Assembly: GCF_021043365.1 (NCBI RefSeq)
Contig: NZ_JAJNDU010000001.1
Span: 1,698,164-1,762,163, forward strand
DNA: 64,000 nt
Source: Sphingomonas sp. IC-11
GTDB taxonomy: Bacteria; Pseudomonadota; Alphaproteobacteria; Sphingomonadales; Sphingomonadaceae
Direction: 5' to 3'
This document shows positions 56,187 through 64,000 of this stretch, in pieces. Both the position numbers and the translations under genes were made by a program. The first letter of the stretch is position 1; every line of letters begins with the position of its first letter. The notes below the pieces were generated by a model. The model saw nothing but the letters and a program-made list of their open reading frames with translations, ran no database searches and was not told the DNA's origin.

Positions 56187-58516
56187 TTGTCCTTCCCCTG
56201 CGGCGTCAGCGTCGAACGGCTGACAGTCGCCGCGTCCACCGCCGCGCGGCTGAACGGCATCGGCTGCATCTCACCCTTGATCCACGGGGCATATTGGTCG
56301 CGGTAATGCGGTGATCGCGGGTCGTTCGACTGCCCCGGCAGGTTCAGCATCACCGATTTATCCCAATCCCCCACGTCGATGACATGAAGGTAGCTCGCGC
56401 CGCCGCCGGTCCGCCAGCCCGGTCCATTGCCCAGCCAACGCGCCATGACGGTATAGCTGTCACCGCCCGATCCCTCGCCCTCGATCGGCGGGAAGGCCGC
56501 CGCGATCGCCGGGATGCTCGACAGCGGATGCGCGATCCGCACCTGATGCAACGTGCCCCAGCGCCAGGCGGCGGGGTCGCTGCCCATCAGCCGCTGCGCC
56601 TCGGCCCAGCCGCTCGCCAGCGCGGCGTCCACCATGTCGGGCCGGCTCGCGGCGCGGCGCAGCAGCTCGGACGGCGCGATCTCGTCGACCAGCTCCCTGG
56701 CCTGTTCCGGCACGATCGCCGCCAGCATCCGCTTGCCCAGGTCGCGCCACACGATCTCGTACAGCGCCGCAGCGCCGCTATCCTTGTCGAGCCGCGCGTC
56801 CCATCCGGACAGCACCTTCACCGCCGGCGCCGCGCCCGCCGACGGCTGCTTGGGCAGCAGCGCCAGGAACTGCTTGGCCGGCGTCGACAGCGTGTCGAAC
56901 TGCAATGCCACGCTGTCCGCGACCGAATGGCGCGGCTGCGATGCCAGCACCTCGGCGACGCGCTCGTAACGATAGGGGTCGCGGAACGAGAAGGCAGGGA
57001 TCTTATCGCGCGGCCAGTCGGCCGGCAGGTTGTTCTGGTTGGCCGACGCGAACCAGCCCTTCTGCGGGTTGAACTCGCTCGGCAGCGCACGGAAATCGCG
57101 ATAGCTGTTCCAGTCATACGGCCCGTCGCCGGGCACCGGCATCAGCCCGTCGCCCTTTTTCCGCTGCGGAACGAACCCGATCACCTGCCAGCCGTGGTTT
57201 CCGTCCACATCCGCATAATGAAAGTTCGTCGGCGAGGCGTGCAGCTTGAACGCCTCCTTCAGGCTGTTCCAGTCGCGCGACAGGTTGATTGCCACCATCG
57301 CGAAGGATCCGGACCCGCCGGGCTGCATCCCGATCGAACCAAGGACGGTGGCGCGCCCGCCCGCCGGATCGTGCATGATTACCGGTCCCTGCACGGCATA
57401 GCGCAGCACCACCTTCTGCGAGGTGCCGCCCTTGACAAGGATCGTCTCCTCTACCCGATCGAACCGCTTCCACCCGCCATCATGGCGATACCGCTCCGGA
57501 TCCTTGGGATCGAGCTCGAGCACGAACAGGTCCTGCTGGTCGATGTGGAAGTTCGTGCGGCCAAAGGCGAAGCGGTCAGTGTGCCCTTGCATGATGCCCG
57601 GCAGCCCCGGCGCACCGCCGCCGATCACGTCCAGACCCGGCGCAGTCAGATGCGCCACATGCCGCGGCCCGAAGCCGCCGATGCCCAGGTGCGGGTCGTT
57701 CGCCAGGATCGGGCGGCCGGTGGTGGTGCGGCTGCCCGCGACCGTCCAGGCATTGGACCCTGCCTGAGACCGATCGAGCTGCTCATCCGGGTCGCGCGTC
57801 GGCGTGTCCGGTCCGAAGGGCAGTCGACCCAGCTGCAGAACGCCAAGATCGGCGTCGCTCACCTTTGACGCGTCCAGCCCGGCCGGCACCTCCAGCTTCC
57901 AGGCCGGGCGCAGCGGTGCGATCACCGCATCCAGCTCCAGCAGGCCGAGCGCAGCCAGCTTCGCGCGCCGGATCTCGTCGTCCGCATTGCCGATCGATCC
58001 GCCGCGCGCCAGCACCAGATCACGAATGTCCCAGCGCAGCGGCATCACGCCCAGGATACGATATTCCAGCGGCAGCTGGCTTGTATCCTTTTCTACCTCC
58101 GCGATGCGGGCGTTCATGCCGGCGATATACCCGGCCACGCAGCTGCGAACCTCCTCGGGCACTCGCGCCAGTTCCGCATCCAGGTCGCCCCGGTAATGGA
58201 ACAGCCGCGCCACGGCGTCGTGCTTGGCAAAACCCGGCCCGAACGCCTCGGCCATCCGGCCCAGCTCCCGACGATGCGCCAGGTCGATCTGGAACAACCG
58301 GTCGCGCGCCACGACATAGCCTTGGCCGAAGAACGCATCCGGCTTCGTCTGCGCGCGGATATGCGGCACGCCCCACCGATCGTCGATGATCTCGATGGGC
58401 GCCGATAATCCTTTTACGCGGAGCGGGCGGGCGGTCGGCGCGGATTGCCCGTGGCATGCGACGGACACCAGCGCCGTCGCCGCGGAGCCAAGCAGAAACA
58501 GGCGCCGGTCGAGCAT
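56183..58516 (-). CDS. Penicillin-acylase-family N-terminal-nucleophile hydrolase
   Basis: 777 residues. The autoprocessed nucleophile is the Ser254 in QAGSNAWTVAGSRTTTGRPILANDPHL, splitting alpha and beta chains. RWGVPHIRA and YVVARDRLFQIDLAHR in the alpha chain are family signatures. The N terminus MLDRRLFLLGSAATALVSVAC has a twin arginine and a possible lipobox with Cys21. Substrates in the family include penicillin G, cephalosporins, N-acyl-homoserine lactones and N-acyl amino acids. The start at 58516 has GAAAGGA upstream. It is the first gene of the minus-strand operon, so the enzyme's product is likely to be used by those following. Confidence 0.88.
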   Translation of the reverse strand: MLDRRLFLLGSAATALVSVACHGQSAPTARPLRVKGLSAPIEIIDDRWGVPHIRAQTKPDAFFGQGYVVARDRLFQIDLAHRRELGRMAEAFGPGFAKHDAVARLFHYRGDLDAELARVPEEVRSCVAGYIAGMNARIAEVEKDTSQLPLEYRILGVMPLRWDIRDLVLARGGSIGNADDEIRRAKLAALGLLELDAVIAPLRPAWKLEVPAGLDASKVSDADLGVLQLGRLPFGPDTPTRDPDEQLDRSQAGSNAWTVAGSRTTTGRPILANDPHLGIGGFGPRHVAHLTAPGLDVIGGGAPGLPGIMQGHTDRFAFGRTNFHIDQQDLFVLELDPKDPERYRHDGGWKRFDRVEETILVKGGTSQKVVLRYAVQGPVIMHDPAGGRATVLGSIGMQPGGSGSFAMVAINLSRDWNSLKEAFKLHASPTNFHYADVDGNHGWQVIGFVPQRKKGDGLMPVPGDGPYDWNSYRDFRALPSEFNPQKGWFASANQNNLPADWPRDKIPAFSFRDPYRYERVAEVLASQPRHSVADSVALQFDTLSTPAKQFLALLPKQPSAGAAPAVKVLSGWDARLDKDSGAAALYEIVWRDLGKRMLAAIVPEQARELVDEIAPSELLRRAASRPDMVDAALASGWAEAQRLMGSDPAAWRWGTLHQVRIAHPLSSIPAIAAAFPPIEGEGSGGDSYTVMARWLGNGPGWRTGGGASYLHVIDVGDWDKSVMLNLPGQSNDPRSPHYRDQYAPWIKGEMQPMPFSRAAVDAATVSRSTLTPQGKDK

Positions 58517-58629
58517 TGCGATCCTTTCGTCATCGGTCCCGCCGCAGGCTAACGCCCTCGTAAGCGGCGCGTCCATGACAAGCGCGCTCCACCTCATAGA
58601 AGGCGGTTATGCGGCCGCGCAGCGGCGCT

Positions 58630-58650
58630 TCCATATGCGCAATCTATGGA
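58630..58650. promoter_or_regulatory. Dyad upstream of the acylase operon, LysR-like
   Basis: TCCATA-N9-TATGGA has six-base perfect arms, the general form of a LysR recognition site (T-N11-A). It sits in the 271-base gap between the divergent acylase operon and TonB receptor, 114 bases before the acylase start. The operon encodes a LysR protein. The rest of the gap shows no clear ORF or RNA. Confidence 0.45.
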
Positions 58651-58787
58651 TCAACAAACAAACGTAAGTCGATCGCCTCTTGACGCCTTTCCGCCCATAC
58701 CGGCACGTTCCACAGTAACGGCGATCTGCGACAACAGCATGACGCACGCGGGTAGGTTCAGGTTCAAGAGCTTTCGGGGGACGGCAC

Positions 58788-61700
58788 ATGCGTGGTATTT
58801 TCTTGTCCAGGGCAATGCTCGGCACAACGGGGCTCATCGCCCTTGCGGCCGGCCTTGCAACGCCGGCAGCGGCACAAACACAACCGTCGAATGTCGCGAC
58901 GGCCCAGATCGGCGATCCTGCGCCGGGAACCAGCGATGACAGCAGCGGGCCAGACGTGGTCGTCACCGGCACGCGCATCGTCCGGGACGGCTTCCAGGCA
59001 CCAACGCCGCTCACGGTGCTGACCCAGGAAGAAATTCAGAACTCCTCGCCGTCGAACAACGTCGCGGACTTCGTCAACCAGCTGCCGGCCCTGGCCGGCT
59101 CGACCCGCCCGTCCAACTCGCGCCTGAACCTTTCGAGCGGGCAGGCCGGCATCAACGCGCTCAACCTGCGCAACCTGGGCGAAACGCGCACGCTGGTGCT
59201 GCTTGACGGCCGCCGCTCGGTTGCCTCGACCGTCACCGGGCTGGTCGACGTCAACACCATCCCGCAGGCGCTGATCAAGAGCGTGGAGGTCGTCACTGGC
59301 GGCGCGTCATCCGCTTACGGCTCGGACGCGGTGGCTGGCGTGGTGAACTTCGTGCTCGACAAGAAGTACACCGGGCTCAAGGTCGCCATCGACAGCGGCA
59401 TCACCGGAGAGGGCGACGGCGCCAATTACTCGTTCGCCGTGACGGGCGGCCTTGAGTGGGGCAGCGAAGGTCGTGGCCACCTGCTGGTCAACGCGGAGCT
59501 CGCACATCGCGACGGCATCTTCGAAGTCGACCGCGATTGGAACGCCACCGGCTATGTTCGCATCCAGGATCCGAACTGGACCGCGACCAGCACCACGCCG
59601 CAGTATTTGATCCGCCGCCAGGTCGGCTCGGCCAACTCCACCCCCGGCGGCCTGATCACGGCCTCGACGGGCACCCGCACCAATCAGCTGCGCGGGACGT
59701 ATTTCGGCTATAACGGGTCGGTAAACCAATATCAGTACGGCGCCCTCACCTTCCCGTCGCCGACGGGCACGGCGGTACCGTCGCTGACCCAGGGTGGTGA
59801 CTGGCGGGTCAACGACTCCGGCCGCCGTATCGGCCTCGATCCCGAAGACGATCGCCGCGGTGTCTTTGCCCGCGCCAGCTACGAAATCGCCGACGATATC
59901 GAGATTTTTGCGGAGGGTTCCTACAACTGGCAGCAGGTGTTCTTCAACGCCGGGCCGAACCTGTCGACCGGCATTGCGCTCAACGCCACCGGCTGCACCA
60001 CCGTGCCCGTTCCGGTCACCTGCAACGCGTTCCTGTATAACGCACTTGGCCCGGCGGCGCTCAACGGGATCACCGGCGTCACCCTTGCCACGACGGCGGC
60101 AGACCTGCCGTTCCGCGCTGCCGACAACAAGCGTGAGGTGCAGCGTTACGCGATCGGCGCCGAGGGCACGGCTGAGGTGTTCGGCAAGAACGCGATCTGG
60201 AACATCTACGGCCAATATGGCCGCGCGGATCTGCGTGAACAGCTTCGCAACATCATGCACATCAACCGCATGAACAATGCGACGGCGGCTGCTTTCGCCC
60301 CGGCCGGCAGCAGCTATGCCCCCGGTTCGATTCAGTGCCTGATCAACGTCGACGCCAGCACGACGAACAACGATCCGAACTGCGTCCCGCTCAACCGTCT
60401 GGGTATCGGTGTCGCGAACCCCGCCGCCATCGCCTATGTGCTTGGTGATCCGTACCGCGACGAAGTGGTCGAACAGTATAACGCTGCCTTCAACGTCTCG
60501 GTCACGCCGTTCCGCACCTGGGCGGGCGACGTAAGCATCGCGACCGGCGCGGAATACCGCGAGGAGAAGATCCGCGGCTTCGTGCCGACTGAGTTCCAGC
60601 CGACGGCGACCACCAATGCCGCTGGCCGGCCGACCACGTCGAACGCTTGGTCGGTGGGTAACTATCTGCCCACCAACGGCAGCTACAACGTGAAGGAAGT
60701 CTTCCTCGAAACGGTGGTGCCGCTCGGGTTCGGGCTGGAGTTCAATGGCGCCGTTCGTGCAACGGACTATTCCACCGCCGGCTATGTCACCACTTGGAAG
60801 GCCGGTGCGACGTGGCAGCCGATCGACGACTTCCGCGTCCGTGTCACTCGCTCGCGTGATATTCGTGCGCCCAACCTGAACGAACTGTACCAGGGCGGCT
60901 CCGCCAACAGTGACTCGGTTCGCAACCCTGCCTACACCACCGATGGCGCCAACGGTCCGTCGTCGTTCGGCTACTCGGGCTTTGTCACTGGCAACACCAA
61001 CCTGCGCGTCGAAAAGTCCGATTCCTGGAACGCCGGCATCGTTCTGACGCCGCGCTTCCTGCCCGGCTTCAACCTGTCGGTCGATTACTTCGACATCCAG
61101 ATCGAGGACGGGATCACCACCTTCAGCGCACAGAGCATCTTTGACCTGTGCTATGTCGGCAATCAGGATTTCTGCGCCGCGATCTCGGACGATCCGAGCC
61201 GCTCGACGCCGGGTCAGCCGTATAAGCTGGTTCGCAGCCAGCCGTTCAACGCTGCCGGTCAGACGGTGCGCGGCGTCGACATCGACGCCTCCTATCGCCT
61301 GCCGCTGCAGCGGGTCTTCGCCGACGCGGAGGGTACCTTCACCCTGCGCGGCGTGGCGACGCGGTATATCGACAACATCCTCGACACTGGCGTGCCGGGT
61401 GCCGTTATCTCCAACTCGGTCGGCGTGAATGGCGGCCAGTCCACCACGCCCAAGTGGATTTACCGTTTCAGCGCGACCTACGACACGCCGAACTTCGCGA
61501 TCACGGCGGTCGGTCGCGGTATCAGCGCGGGCAAATATGTCGCGAACGGTGTGGAATGCACCACCGGCTGCCCGGTTTCGACGGTCAACGCACCCACGTA
61601 TGAAAGCAATCGAGTGTCGGGTGTGTTTTATGCCGACCTGAACCTGACGCAGAAGGTGACGTTCGGTGACGCGGAGGCGCAGTTCTTCGTGAACGTCACC

Positions 61701-61817
61701 AACCTCTTCGATCGCTGGCCGCTGCTGCTGCCGGAAACAGGTCTCGCCGCGAACAGCACCTATTCGGATCTGCTCGGCCGCCAGTTCCGCATCGGCCTCC
61801 GCATGGAGACGCGCTGA
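58788..61817 (+). CDS. Large TonB-dependent receptor
   Basis: 1009 residues, with a signal peptide (MLGTTGLIALAAGLATPAAAQ), a TonB box near PDVVVTGTRI, a plug with TRTLVLLDGRRSVAS and VEVVTGGASSAYGSDAVAGVVNF, and a long barrel ending LLGRQFRIGLRMETR. This is the expanded group common in sphingomonads for complex organic substrates rather than siderophores. It diverges from the acylase operon, so peptidoglycan fragments, N-acyl amino acids or lactams are possible cargo, from context only. GGGGGA before ATG 58788 decides the start; the stop is followed by a strong terminator. Confidence 0.9.
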   Translation: MRGIFLSRAMLGTTGLIALAAGLATPAAAQTQPSNVATAQIGDPAPGTSDDSSGPDVVVTGTRIVRDGFQAPTPLTVLTQEEIQNSSPSNNVADFVNQLPALAGSTRPSNSRLNLSSGQAGINALNLRNLGETRTLVLLDGRRSVASTVTGLVDVNTIPQALIKSVEVVTGGASSAYGSDAVAGVVNFVLDKKYTGLKVAIDSGITGEGDGANYSFAVTGGLEWGSEGRGHLLVNAELAHRDGIFEVDRDWNATGYVRIQDPNWTATSTTPQYLIRRQVGSANSTPGGLITASTGTRTNQLRGTYFGYNGSVNQYQYGALTFPSPTGTAVPSLTQGGDWRVNDSGRRIGLDPEDDRRGVFARASYEIADDIEIFAEGSYNWQQVFFNAGPNLSTGIALNATGCTTVPVPVTCNAFLYNALGPAALNGITGVTLATTAADLPFRAADNKREVQRYAIGAEGTAEVFGKNAIWNIYGQYGRADLREQLRNIMHINRMNNATAAAFAPAGSSYAPGSIQCLINVDASTTNNDPNCVPLNRLGIGVANPAAIAYVLGDPYRDEVVEQYNAAFNVSVTPFRTWAGDVSIATGAEYREEKIRGFVPTEFQPTATTNAAGRPTTSNAWSVGNYLPTNGSYNVKEVFLETVVPLGFGLEFNGAVRATDYSTAGYVTTWKAGATWQPIDDFRVRVTRSRDIRAPNLNELYQGGSANSDSVRNPAYTTDGANGPSSFGYSGFVTGNTNLRVEKSDSWNAGIVLTPRFLPGFNLSVDYFDIQIEDGITTFSAQSIFDLCYVGNQDFCAAISDDPSRSTPGQPYKLVRSQPFNAAGQTVRGVDIDASYRLPLQRVFADAEGTFTLRGVATRYIDNILDTGVPGAVISNSVGVNGGQSTTPKWIYRFSATYDTPNFAITAVGRGISAGKYVANGVECTTGCPVSTVNAPTYESNRVSGVFYADLNLTQKVTFGDAEAQFFVNVTNLFDRWPLLLPETGLAANSTYSDLLGRQFRIGLRMETR

Positions 61818-61828
61818 TCGCCATCAAG

Positions 61829-61860
61829 GGGGCGAGCGCAACCGCTCGCCCCTTTTTCTT
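61829..61860 (+). terminator. Rho-independent terminator after the large TonB receptor
   Basis: GGGGCGAGCG and its exact complement form a ten-base stem around a CAAC loop, followed by TTTTTCTTT. This is the cleanest terminator in the window. Confidence 0.93.
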
Positions 61861-61932
61861 TCGTCGGCAGCCCAGCAAAGGGCGCCGCCGGCGCGCTCGA
61901 CGCCGCGCCTCCGGGCTATTCGTCGCGTCCGA

Positions 61933-62625
61933 TCATCTGCCGGCGCCCGCCGCCCGCAGGCTCTCGCACTGCTTCACCAGCGTCCGCGCACTCTGCTCCG
62001 TCAGCGGCTGGAACAGCAGCGACTGCCACCCAGCCACCGTCTCCAGGTCGAAGTCCCACCAGCGCGATTCCGCGACCAGCGTTGCGATGGGATCCGGGAA
62101 GCGCGCCCGGAGCATACGGGCTGGGACGCCGCCCATGATCGCGAACGGTGGGACGTCGCGTGTCACCACGGCTCCTGCCGCCAGCACCGCGCCGTCGCCG
62201 ATGCTGCGGCAACCGCTTAAGATCGTGACGCGGTCACCGATCCAGACATCATTGCCGATCACCAGCGGGTTTTCTTCGTCCAGCGGTATCGTATCGCGCG
62301 GCACCAGGCCCAGCTTCGCATTGTAGAAAAAGGGATGCTGGCTCACCCGTTCGATGGGATGGTCCCGGCGCCGCACGATCAGTTCCTGACCGACGGAGCA
62401 CCAGCGGCCTACCACCGTGCCGCGCGGCAACACGCCGCGGTGCAGGATCGCGCCATAGGAATAGTCGCCGATCGTCACCCCCTGATGCGCCCGCATCAAC
62501 CTGCGCAGCCGCGGGGAGCGCATTTCCCCGCCGTCCCAGCGCCGCATCAGCCGAAGGAACCAGCCGTGCGATCGTCGCCCGGCGTACAGTTTCTCCAACA
62601 CCGTTGATTGCAGCGCCTCGATCAT
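61933..62625 (-). CDS. CatB-like hexapeptide-repeat acetyltransferase
   Basis: 230 residues with left-handed beta-helix repeats (GTVVGRWCSVGQELIVRRRDHPIERVSQHPFFYN, then VIGNDVWIGDRVTILSG and IGDGAVLAAGAVVTRDVPPFAIMGGVPARML in overall arrangement). This is the xenobiotic/CatB acetyltransferase group, which acetylates sugars, streptogramins or chloramphenicol. The nearby beta-helix and glycosyltransferase-like proteins point to a glycan substrate. The start is 62625; no other feature is seen in the 119-base gap to the beta-helix gene. Confidence 0.85.
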   Translation of the reverse strand: MIEALQSTVLEKLYAGRRSHGWFLRLMRRWDGGEMRSPRLRRLMRAHQGVTIGDYSYGAILHRGVLPRGTVVGRWCSVGQELIVRRRDHPIERVSQHPFFYNAKLGLVPRDTIPLDEENPLVIGNDVWIGDRVTILSGCRSIGDGAVLAAGAVVTRDVPPFAIMGGVPARMLRARFPDPIATLVAESRWWDFDLETVAGWQSLLFQPLTEQSARTLVKQCESLRAAGAGR

Positions 62626-62744
62626 TCCGCTCCCCCGTTATTCCCGGCGCCTGAACCAGGCTGCTCCATTTCTGCGCCAACTCTTTCCGCAGCCCGCACG
62701 ACCGGCGGTATCTGTGTTGGTGCAGCATCACGCGGCGGGGGACC

Positions 62745-63875
62745 ATGCCGATCACCTCAATCCGATCCGTTTCGGCCACGATTGCTGGCTGCATCGGCGC
62801 GTTCATCGCAGGCTCGGCGATACCGGCGCCTGCCGCCATGAGGGACGTGGTGGTGCGCGACACACCGCAGCTTGTGACAGTGCTGCGGCAGTCCCGCGGG
62901 GGGAAGCGTGTCCTGCTCGCACCGGGCGAATATGCGCCCTTCGCGCTGCGCGGCATTGCCCCGCCAGCCGAACTGGTGATCACCTCTCAGGATCCTTCAA
63001 GGCGGGCGGTGCTCACCGGGGTCAACCTGCGGGACGGCGCAAACCTCACCTTCCGCAATCTCGTGCTGCGCGGCTCGGGCAAGGCGGTGCAGGAAGACTT
63101 TCTGTTCCGTCGCATGCGCAATCTGACGATCAGCAACATTCTCGCCAGCGGACGTCCCGGTGCGGTCGGCCTCGCCGAGGACAAGATCATGCAATTGCGA
63201 GAATGCACGGATGCCGCGATCACGCGCGCCGAGTTCACCAATGCGGTGATCGCCCTTTCACTTCTCGACACGAAGGGCGTGTCGGTAACGTCCAGTTACT
63301 TTCACGGCCTGCGGATGGATGCGATCCGCGGCGGCGGCAATTCGGATGTTCTGATCGGGTATAATTATATCACGGGCTTCAGCCCAAAGGCAGGGGACCA
63401 CCCCGATGGCATCCAGTTCTGGACTAGTCGTCAGAAAGCTGCCGCGCATGACATCAGGATCGTTGGCAATGTCATTCATCGCGGCCGCGGAAAGGCGATG
63501 CAGGGCATCTTCATGCGCGATGAAACCAGCAACCTTCCTTATCGCAACGTATATATTCAGGATAATTTAGTCGCCGGGGGCATGTTCAACGGCATCGCTG
63601 TTCTCTCCCAAACCAAATCCCTTACCCTTAAGAACAACGTCGTCGCTGCGTACCCGGATCAGAAGAGCTGGATACGGGTAAACGACCATGCAACGCTGCG
63701 TGATAACAGCGCGCCGATCTACCTCATCGGCAACAACCGCGCGAAGGTTGTGGCGAACAACCATATTACACCCGTTCGCGCGGATGCTGGCGCGGCAGCG
63801 CTAAAAGCCTGGGCGCGCGGGCGCCCGCTCCATCGCTACAGCGAAAGTCTCCGCCGCCATGTCGACAGTCTCTGA
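62745..63875 (+). CDS. Secreted right-handed beta-helix protein
   Basis: 376 residues. A signal peptide (MPITSIRSVSATIAGCIGAFIAGSAIPAPAA) is followed by repeating coils rich in N/G/V/I such as LTFRNLVLRGSG, LTISNILASG and VTSSYFHGLRMDAIRGG, typical of pectate-lyase-like or parallel beta-helix folds. HPDGIQFWT is a possible active-site segment. Such proteins bind or cleave polysaccharides. The start follows GCGGGGGA. The stop overlaps the next gene by 17 bases. Confidence 0.8.
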   Translation: MPITSIRSVSATIAGCIGAFIAGSAIPAPAAMRDVVVRDTPQLVTVLRQSRGGKRVLLAPGEYAPFALRGIAPPAELVITSQDPSRRAVLTGVNLRDGANLTFRNLVLRGSGKAVQEDFLFRRMRNLTISNILASGRPGAVGLAEDKIMQLRECTDAAITRAEFTNAVIALSLLDTKGVSVTSSYFHGLRMDAIRGGGNSDVLIGYNYITGFSPKAGDHPDGIQFWTSRQKAAAHDIRIVGNVIHRGRGKAMQGIFMRDETSNLPYRNVYIQDNLVAGGMFNGIAVLSQTKSLTLKNNVVAAYPDQKSWIRVNDHATLRDNSAPIYLIGNNRAKVVANNHITPVRADAGAAALKAWARGRPLHRYSESLRRHVDSL

Positions 63876-64000
63876 CGCGCGCGCGCCCTTGCGGCCGACG
63901 CCCGCCAACGATCCTTTCCCTCCTGCGACGAAGGCGGCGCCGCCGGCAGGATCGCGAACACTGCTGATCAAGGCGAAGGGTGGCCTTGGCAACCGTATGC
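63859..64000 (+). CDS. Glycosyltransferase-like protein, 3' end outside window
   Basis: The frame opens at ATG 63859 and runs to the window end without a stop. The first 47 residues are visible: a Pro/Ala-rich lead, then LLIKAKGGLGNRM. GGLGNR near the start is typical of fucosyltransferase-like and NodZ-type nucleotide-sugar enzymes. It overlaps the beta-helix gene and is in a different frame from it. Only the beginning is seen, so the assignment is tentative. Confidence 0.5.
   Translation, partial: MSTVSDARAPLRPTPANDPFPPATKAAPPAGSRTLLIKAKGGLGNRM

Noticed and set aside
42621..58516. Beta-lactam resistance or degradation cluster
   Set aside because: A penicillin-acylase-family protein, a beta-lactamase-fold protein and a PBP occur nearby, but the other genes (murQ, DUF1611, epimerase, D-aminoacylase, AmpG) explain the set better as wall and D-amino-acid salvage.

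Overview
The window is dense, GC-rich chromosomal DNA from an alphaproteobacterium, most likely a Sphingomonas-type member of the Sphingomonadales. The evidence is the rpmH-rnpA-yidD-yidC-engB run, the five-gene atpHAGDC operon with a very short epsilon subunit, three TonB-dependent receptors, a lone cpaF, an acnD-type methylcitrate operon, and short or overlapping gene junctions. No tRNA, rRNA, CRISPR array, insertion sequence, integrase or phage gene is visible. No gene-free stretch exceeds 300 bases; the longest is 58517-58787.

Layout. 1-7.7 kb holds the end of an EAL phosphodiesterase, comM, a PGPGW membrane protein, and rpmH-rnpA-yidD-yidC-engB followed by a GST and dapE. 7.8-12.8 kb (minus strand) is the ATP synthase F1 operon, with two structured non-coding spacers. 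12.9-23.6 kb is mixed housekeeping: dienelactone hydrolase, HExxH/TPR protein, crotonase, ada, cpaF, a His-rich zinc-type TonB receptor, a PilZ protein and a DUF2934 protein. 23.7-31.7 kb is a translationally coupled glgX-treZ-malQ-treY operon that converts glycogen to trehalose. 32.6-40.3 kb is the propionate (2-methylcitrate) operon acnD-prpF-prpC-prpB with a ScfR/PrpR-type regulator, and three copies of a putative operator. 40.3-42.5 kb is a siderophore receptor.

42.6-61.8 kb is the most interesting part: two neighbouring gene sets for reclaiming cell-wall material. The first, 42.6-48.4 kb, has a BadF-family amino-sugar kinase, an FAD-linked D-lactate/glycolate-type dehydrogenase and the MurNAc-6-P etherase MurQ, facing an AmpG-like importer and a beta-lactamase-fold hydrolase. 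MurQ releases D-lactate, so the dehydrogenase is a logical partner. The second, 48.9-58.5 kb, is a minus-strand operon of penicillin-acylase-family hydrolase, N-acyl-D-amino-acid deacylase, DUF1611 protein (DgcN-like), enolase-superfamily epimerase (DgcA-like), dicarboxylate/amino-acid symporter, LysR regulator and PBP4-type carboxypeptidase. A large TonB receptor faces it. Together these look like a route for taking up and breaking down D-glutamate, N-acyl-D-amino acids and muropeptides.

61.9-64 kb begins what may be a glycan or polysaccharide region: a hexapeptide acetyltransferase, a secreted beta-helix protein, and a protein cut by the window end that starts with a glycosyltransferase-like GGLGNR motif.

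Functions were assigned by reading motifs and family resemblance; no database search was run.
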